Positions 59,577 through 64,000 of a DNA stretch of 64,000 bases are shown here, one piece after another (the first letter of the stretch is position 1; each line of letters begins with the position of its first letter). The DNA comes from JADKFD01 sp050250665. Its GTDB lineage: Bacteria; Pseudomonadota; Gammaproteobacteria; Xanthomonadales; SZUA-5. Made by a program: the position numbers and the translations under genes. The stretch is from NCBI GenBank assembly GCA_050250665.1, contig JBFWOF010000033.1, positions 1 to 64,000 of the forward strand, written 5' to 3'. Below the pieces are notes generated by a model. That model did not search any database and had not been told where the DNA came from. It worked only from the letters and a program-made list of their open reading frames with translations.

Positions 59577-60307
59577 AGCGACAATCCTTCTTCGGAACCG
59601 ATGACCTTGACGAAGGCATCTTCGAGATTGGCCTCCCCGGTCTGCTCGCGCAGTTCGTCGGCGCTGCCCTGGGCGACCACGCGGCCCTTGGCGATGACCA
59701 CGATGCGGTCACACAGCGCGGCGACCTCCTGCATGATGTGGCTGCTGAAGAGCACGCAGCGACCCTGCTCGCGCAGCTGCTGCATGAAGCGCCTGAGGCT
59801 GCGCGTGGCCATCACGTCCAGACCGTTGGTGGGCTCGTCCAGCAGGACATTGCGCGGGTCATGCACCAGCGCTCGGGCGATCGCGGTCTTGACCCGCTGG
59901 CCGTTGGAAAAGCCCTCGGTGCGGCGCCCGGCGATGTCCTCGATGCCGAGTTCACGGATCAGATGATCGGTGCGCGCCTTCAGGGTGGCTTCGTCCAGAC
60001 CATGCAGCCGGCCGAAGTATTCGATGTTTTCGCGCGCGGTCAGACGCTTGTACAGGCCACGGGCGTCCGGCAGCACTCCGAGCTGGCGGCGGGCGCCGTC
60101 CGGATCGAGGGTGATGTCGGTACCGTCCACACGGATGTGCCCGGTCTCGGGTTTCATCAGCGTGTAAAGCATGCGCAGCGTGGTGGTCTTGCCGGCACCG
60201 TTGGGGCCGAGCAGACCGGTGATCTCGCCATCGCGCGCGGTGAAACTGACGCCGTCGACAGCCTTGACCGCGCCGAAGGTCTTGCGCAGATCGGTTAGTT
60301 CGAGCAT
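59573..60307 (-). CDS. ABC transporter ATP-binding protein, NatA type
   Basis: 244 residues from the ATG at 60307. Walker A GLLGPNGAGKTTTLRML, Q loop LGVLPDARGLY, a NatA-like signature FSNGQRVKTAIARALVH, Walker B NVLLDEPTNGLD and switch histidine FSSHIMQEV. The frame is open to 60577, but the sequence before MLELTDLRKTFGAV is not ABC-like. Confidence 0.94.
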   Translation of the reverse strand: MLELTDLRKTFGAVKAVDGVSFTARDGEITGLLGPNGAGKTTTLRMLYTLMKPETGHIRVDGTDITLDPDGARRQLGVLPDARGLYKRLTARENIEYFGRLHGLDEATLKARTDHLIRELGIEDIAGRRTEGFSNGQRVKTAIARALVHDPRNVLLDEPTNGLDVMATRSLRRFMQQLREQGRCVLFSSHIMQEVAALCDRIVVIAKGRVVAQGSADELREQTGEANLEDAFVKVIGSEEGLSL

Positions 60308-60509
60308 GGGGAACTCCGGGGAAAGATAGGGGCGAGGGGCGTAAGCCGTCGCTCCGGTAGCGCGGCTCCGGCGCGCAGGGGACGGCAAGGGACGACGGCA
60401 CCGTTCGCGTCGGCGGCCGCGGCTCGGGCAATCGCGCCGGGCGCCGCGCGCAAGCACTTGCTCGTATCTGTACAAACCGAGGGCGCGCGGACCCAGCCTA
60501 CAAAACCGC

Positions 60510-61988
60510 TCACGGCGCACTCCCCGAAAAATTGAGGAAGAACGGTGCCGGGGTCTGCTCCTGCAGGCATTCGGCATCCAGCGCCTTGGCGTCGGCGGTC
60601 TTGATGAACTCGGTCAGCAGCTTCGGTCCGCAGCCGCGACCCATGACGCTGTGGCCCTGCCCTGGCACGACCAGATGCCGGCCCTTGGGCAGGTTCCTGG
60701 CCACCTGATCGCCATAGCGCGGCGGGGTCACCGGATCAAACTCACCGGAGAGAATCAGGGTCGGCGTGTCGCCGCTCATCGGCTCGTGGAAATCGGCCGG
60801 GATCGGGCGCTTGGGCCACTGCGCGCACCAATGGGTGACCATGGTGATGAAGTCCTGGCCCAGCAGCAGCTCGTCATCCTGCGGGCGCGGAGCGAAGCCG
60901 GCTGCATCCTCGGCGCACAGCACCGACCAATGCATGCCGCTGGCGATCTGGCTACCAAGGTCATCGGACATCATCGAAGCCTGCGCCAGCAGCGCGTCGA
61001 AGCGCCCTTCCCTGGCCTCCTGCAGCGTCACCGGCAGCAGCGCCGTGGTCTCGCCTGAATACATGTACATGCGGGCGACCACCGCCAGCGAACCGACATT
61101 CAGCGGCATTTCCACGCTCTCGAAGGTGCGCGGATTGCGCATCGTGGCTGTGCGCGGCCGTTCCCGCAGTTCGGCGGCCAGCTGCTTGAGCGTAGCGTAA
61201 GGATCGCCGAACTTCGCCCCGCACTCGGCGTCGGCCTGGCAACGCGCCAGCTGGGCCTTCAGCGCGTCTTCCAGATTGATCGCGTGCTCGGTGCCCAGTG
61301 CCAGCTCATTGGGCACCACGCTGTCCAGCAGCAGAGTGCGCACCCGTGTCGGGTAGCGCTTGGTGTAGATCTGACCCATGCGGGTGCCGTAGGACACACC
61401 GACCAGATTGACCTGCTCGGCGCCCAGCGCCTCGCGCACGCGTTCCAGATCGCGCGCGGCGTCTTCGGTGCTGTAAAAGCGCGCATCGTGGGTCTTCCTG
61501 ACCGACTCCAGACAGCTCTGCGCCAAGCTGGCAGCCATGTCCGGATCGACATCGACGGCATTCGGGTCGAGATTCTCGGGCTCGGGGCAATTGAAGCGAT
61601 TCGAGGCCCCGGTGCCGCGCTGGTCCAGCAGAATCACGTTGCGATTGGCCAGCACGTCCTGGAACACGCCGGCGACCTGACGCCAGGATTCGCGTGCCGA
61701 CTGGCCGGGACCACCGGCCAGCATGAACACCGGGTCCGGTTCCGGCTTCGGTGACCGCGAGGGCACCAGCGCAATGGCCAGCTCGATCTCGCGACCGCCC
61801 TCGCCGTCCCAGTTTTCCGGCACCTTGAGCGTGGTGCACTCGGCATTCAGCGGGTTGGTCGGCCGCGTGCCGACCACCGGCAACTCGCATTTTTCGAACT
61901 TCAGTTCGCCCAGCTGTCGCGCGTGTGCGGGTGTGGCCACCAGGGCCACGGCACACAGCAACAGGCCCGGCACGATCATGCGTCTCAT
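60510..61988 (-). CDS. Secreted alpha/beta hydrolase, TAP/proline-iminopeptidase type
   Basis: 492 residues. Signal peptide ending TPAHA. Fold markers are AGGPGQSARESW (oxyanion), LLDQRGTGASNRFNCP, nucleophile GVSYGTRMGQIY, acid ILSGEFDPVTPPRYG and histidine GQGHSVMGRGC. Cysteine pairs (EKCEL/AECTT, LARCQADAECG) fit disulfides in the periplasm. Relatives are tripeptidyl and prolyl aminopeptidases. Its start overlaps the stop of the XRE regulator gene (ATGA at 61985-61988). Confidence 0.92.
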   Translation of the reverse strand: MRRMIVPGLLLCAVALVATPAHARQLGELKFEKCELPVVGTRPTNPLNAECTTLKVPENWDGEGGREIELAIALVPSRSPKPEPDPVFMLAGGPGQSARESWRQVAGVFQDVLANRNVILLDQRGTGASNRFNCPEPENLDPNAVDVDPDMAASLAQSCLESVRKTHDARFYSTEDAARDLERVREALGAEQVNLVGVSYGTRMGQIYTKRYPTRVRTLLLDSVVPNELALGTEHAINLEDALKAQLARCQADAECGAKFGDPYATLKQLAAELRERPRTATMRNPRTFESVEMPLNVGSLAVVARMYMYSGETTALLPVTLQEAREGRFDALLAQASMMSDDLGSQIASGMHWSVLCAEDAAGFAPRPQDDELLLGQDFITMVTHWCAQWPKRPIPADFHEPMSGDTPTLILSGEFDPVTPPRYGDQVARNLPKGRHLVVPGQGHSVMGRGCGPKLLTEFIKTADAKALDAECLQEQTPAPFFLNFSGSAP

Positions 61989-62188
61989 GGCGCTTCCTCG
62001 TCGGGGATGAAAATGGATTCGATCGCGGCACTGAACAGACCCGCGATCTTGAAGGCGAGCGGCAAGCTCGGATCGTACTTGCCGGTCTCGATGGCATTGA
62101 TGGTCTGCCTGGACACGCCGAGGGCATCGGCGAGTTCGGCCTGCGACCAGTTGCGCTCGGCGCGCAGTACTCGCAAACGGTTGTTCAT
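61985..62188 (-). CDS. Small XRE-family repressor
   Basis: 67 residues, almost only a helix-turn-helix: LRVLRAERNWSQAELADALGVSRQTINAIETGKYDPSLPLAFKIAGLF. It sits between a small membrane protein gene (34 bases upstream) and the hydrolase gene (overlapping), so the three are one operon. Three TCAAG-N4-CTTGA palindromes ahead of the operon are its likely operator. Confidence 0.92.
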   Translation of the reverse strand: MNNRLRVLRAERNWSQAELADALGVSRQTINAIETGKYDPSLPLAFKIAGLFSAAIESIFIPDEEAP

Positions 62189-62222
62189 GGCCGGCGCTGA
62201 CCTCGGCCAAACGGCCGCGCCA

Positions 62223-62615
62223 TCATTGATATCTCCGGGTCGCGCGCCAGATTCGATAGCCGTAGGCCGAACAGAAGATCGGCAACACGAAGATCACCGG
62301 CAACCTCGGCATGCCGGCAATTTCCAGCAGGCCCCAGGCAAAGGTCAGCCCGCAGGTGAGGATGGCCGCCTCGGCCGCGGCCTCGAACTGCATGCGGCGC
62401 TCCAGCTCGTCCTGGCTGGCCAGAAATCGCAGCAGTTCGCTCAGGGCCACCGCGATCGGAATTGCCGGCACCAGTGCCATCAGGGCTTTCAGCCACAGCG
62501 GTTCGACCCGCTTGATCAGATACACCATCACCAGAATCAGCACGGTATAGGCCGTCATCGCGATCATGAATCGCGTGGTGTAACGACGTTGGGCGGCTCG
62601 GCGTTCGGCAGTCAT
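62223..62615 (-). CDS. Small four-helix membrane protein linked to XRE regulator
   Basis: 130 residues from the ATG at 62615 (a TTG at 62642 would add nine). Four hydrophobic segments near 19-35, 41-59, 75-100 and 104-120, with a charged loop LRFLASQDELERRMQFEA between the second and third. Unnamed family; such proteins are often encoded next to 67-residue XRE regulators, and a sensor or partner role is only a guess. Confidence 0.8.
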   Translation of the reverse strand: MTAERRAAQRRYTTRFMIAMTAYTVLILVMVYLIKRVEPLWLKALMALVPAIPIAVALSELLRFLASQDELERRMQFEAAAEAAILTCGLTFAWGLLEIAGMPRLPVIFVLPIFCSAYGYRIWRATRRYQ

Positions 62616-62648
62616 AAGGGGCGGTCTCAAGCTTGGGTCCAAGGCTAG

Positions 62649-62701
62649 TCAAGTGTGCTTGTCATGTCAAGTATGCTTGACCTATAGCCAAGGACACTTG
62701 A
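62649..62701 (-). promoter_or_regulatory. Triple palindromic operator and promoter of the XRE operon
   Basis: Three copies of TCAAG-N4-CTTGA: TCAAGTGTGCTTGT (62649-62662, one mismatch), TCAAGTATGCTTGA (62667-62680, perfect) and CCAAGGACACTTGA (62688-62701, one mismatch). On the minus strand TTGACA (62670-62665), 17 bases and TAGCCT make a plausible promoter lying within the sites, which fits autorepression. Confidence 0.8.
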
Positions 62702-62787
62702 CGCAAGCCTGAAGACCAGCTAGGCGAGCCTGCAAACGCAAGCGGTCGCGACTACGATGCAGCGGCCTATTCGGCTAACCTTGGCAG

Positions 62788-63360
62788 ATGAATGCACATG
62801 ACCAAGATCAGGAAGAACTGGGCCCCAGCCGCAGCCAGCGGCGGCGCGACGCGCTGGATGTGCTGGCGCTGGCCGAAAAGCTGGTGGCCCTGACCGCGAC
62901 CCAGCTACGCGAAGTGCCCCTGGACGACACGCTGCTGGAACATGTGCGGCTGGCGCAGAAGATCACCGCCCATATCGCGCACAAGCGTCAGGTCCACTTT
63001 CTGGCCAAGCTGATGCGCAAGCAGGACGATCTGGAACCGATCCGCCTGGCCGTCGACAAGCCGCTGGAAGTGCGCCGCAAGGAAACCGCCGAACTGCACC
63101 TGATCGAACGCTGGCGCGAGCGCCTGATCGAGGACGGTGACGAGGCGCTGAGCGAATTGATCGGCAGCTTTCCGGACCTCGACCGCAACCGTCTGCGCCA
63201 ACTGATGCGCCAGGCTCAGGTGGAGCGCCGCGAGAATCGCGCCCCCAGTGCCCAGCGGGCGATCTTCCAGATGCTGAAGCCGCTGTTCCGCAGCGAGCCC
63301 AACCCGGAGCCGGAAGTCGAGATCGAGAGCGACGGGGAAGATGCGGAGCAGGATTCCTGA
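62788..63360 (+). CDS. yjgA: Ribosome-associated protein YjgA (DarP)
   Basis: 190 residues. DUF615: SRSQRRRDALDVLALAEKLVALTATQLREVPLDDTLLEHVRLAQKI, KRQVHFLAKLMRKQDD and a helical C half ending in an acidic tail (EPEVEIESDGEDAEQ). It is a late 50S assembly factor in E. coli. Divergent from the XRE operon, whose operator lies about 90 bases before its start. Confidence 0.94.
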   Translation: MNAHDQDQEELGPSRSQRRRDALDVLALAEKLVALTATQLREVPLDDTLLEHVRLAQKITAHIAHKRQVHFLAKLMRKQDDLEPIRLAVDKPLEVRRKETAELHLIERWRERLIEDGDEALSELIGSFPDLDRNRLRQLMRQAQVERRENRAPSAQRAIFQMLKPLFRSEPNPEPEVEIESDGEDAEQDS

Positions 63361-63378
63361 GCGTTGAGGGCAGTAGGG

Positions 63379-63541
63379 GCACGGGGCACGGGAAGGGCTA
63401 CAAAGGCCCGGACCCGGCGTCATTGCGAGGAGCGCGCCTTTAGCCGCGAGCGCAGCGTGGCGGGACGAAGCAATCCAGTGCTTCTGCAGCTGTGCCTCTG
63501 CATTGCTTCCCCCGGATCAATTCCCGCGTCGCACTGACGCC
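63379..63541. repeat. CATTGCGAGGAGCG element with heptamer tract
   Basis: Two CACGGG heptamer-like units near 63379-63393, then a CATTGCGAGG element from 63420 with arms CAATCCAG and CATTGCTTCCCCC, as at 22616 and 49903. A fragment CCGCTCCCACAGG at 63574 belongs to the GTGGGAGCGG family. No gene is seen between 63361 and 63649. Confidence 0.8.
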
Positions 63542-63649
63542 TTCATGGCGACGAAAGACCATCGCGGATGAATCCGCTCCCACAGGGCCGCCGACAGCAT
63601 CATGGCGCCGACAGACCATGGCTCTTGCGCGCCCTCGCGACCTTCCGCC

Positions 63650-64000
63650 TCAATGCGGCTCGCGCACCAGACCCACGCGCTCGGGCACGCCGGCGAAGCG
63701 TTGCTCGATGACGACATTGCCCTGGGTTTCGCCGGCCTTGACCCGCAGCGGTACCAGCAGCGTGGCCACGCAGCCCGGCGGCGCGTCGGTGCAATCACGC
63801 AGGGGTCGACCGTAGGCGGCTACGACGCCGTCCGGATTGTCGGCCATCGGGTAGGCGGCCAGGTAATAGTCGGCGCCAGTCAGCCCGTCGATACGGAAAT
63901 GACGCAGTCGTGGCGGCAGTTCGACGCAGCGGATTGGCAGAGCGGTGCCGACCGGAATGGCGCACACGCGGGTCTCGGTGCTGCCGGCACCCGGATAGGT
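63650..64000 (-). CDS. C-terminal part of an unrecognised protein, cut by the window edge
   Basis: The frame is open from the right edge to a stop at 63650, giving 116 residues with the start missing. The text has a beta-sandwich feel (RCVELPPRLRHFRIDGLTGADYYLAAYPM, VATLLVPLRVKAGETQGNVVIEQRF) and three cysteines (RVCAIP, RCVEL, PPGCVATL), so an exported protein is likely. I cannot name a family. Confidence 0.6.
   Translation of the reverse strand, partial: TYPGAGSTETRVCAIPVGTALPIRCVELPPRLRHFRIDGLTGADYYLAAYPMADNPDGVVAAYGRPLRDCTDAPPGCVATLLVPLRVKAGETQGNVVIEQRFAGVPERVGLVREPH

Overview
The window looks like chromosomal DNA from a GC-rich gammaproteobacterium, most probably of the Xanthomonadales (Lysobacterales). 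The evidence is the gene content and order: a type II secretion ATPase near purL and dsbC, ribH-nusB-thiL-pgpA, cutA-dsbD, mltB-rlpA-dacC-ybeD, glnA-glnL-glnG, the ribosome-associated factor yjgA, an exported DegQ-type protease and a large TonB-dependent receptor. Codon use and GC are even across the genes. I see no prophage, insertion sequence, CRISPR array or rRNA operon, and I recognised no tRNA by eye. Genus cannot be fixed from this sequence.

Layout. 1-9.2 kb: repeat array, gspE, a membrane protein, purL, dsbC, a block of palindromic repeats and a hemolysin III family protein, all genes on the minus strand. 9.4-14.8 kb, plus strand: ribH-nusB-thiL-pgpA, a secreted TonB-C-domain protein and a two-component pair. 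15.1-18.2 kb, minus strand: three translationally coupled genes for anchored envelope proteins, two of them clear paralogues, that I cannot assign. 18.65-19.0 kb: RNase P RNA. 19.4-26.6 kb, minus strand: periplasmic thiol-redox genes (tlpA-like, dsbD, cutA) and cell-wall genes (ybeD, dacC, rlpA, mltB). 26.9-28.5 kb: an ABC exporter. 28.7-35.0 kb: a thiol-sensing ArsR repressor divergent from sulfide:quinone oxidoreductase, followed by a DUF2892 protein and an RND efflux pair. 35.0-42.7 kb: sigma/anti-sigma pair, a cysteine-cluster protein, aroE, degQ, a TonB-dependent receptor and slyD. 43.3-47.9 kb: the nitrogen regulon core glnG-glnL-glnA with a sigma-54 promoter and two NtrC sites. 48.0-54.0 kb: rsmG and a low-oxygen/redox signalling set (FNR box, universal stress protein, DksA-like protein, response regulator, hybrid kinase, single receiver, FNR-type regulator). 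54.3-64 kb: AbgT transporter, carbamoyltransferase, NatAB-type ABC transporter, a secreted peptidase-like hydrolase under an XRE regulator, yjgA and the end of an unknown gene.

The striking non-coding property is that nearly every intergenic stretch longer than 300 bases is built from dispersed repeats. At least seven families recur within 64 kb: heptamer tandem repeats of four different sequences, an 18-base GTCCAGAC palindrome, a GTAGGAGCG hairpin, a GTGGGAGCGG hairpin, a CATTGCGAGGAGCG element, a GACGCGAAGG element and a roughly 77-base GGAGGG...CCCTCC element. One palindrome lies in frame inside the carbamoyltransferase gene, and one array separates glnL from glnG. The best candidates for undescribed biology are the 15.1-18.2 kb envelope operon, the sulfide-sensing operon with its RND pump, and the repeat system itself.
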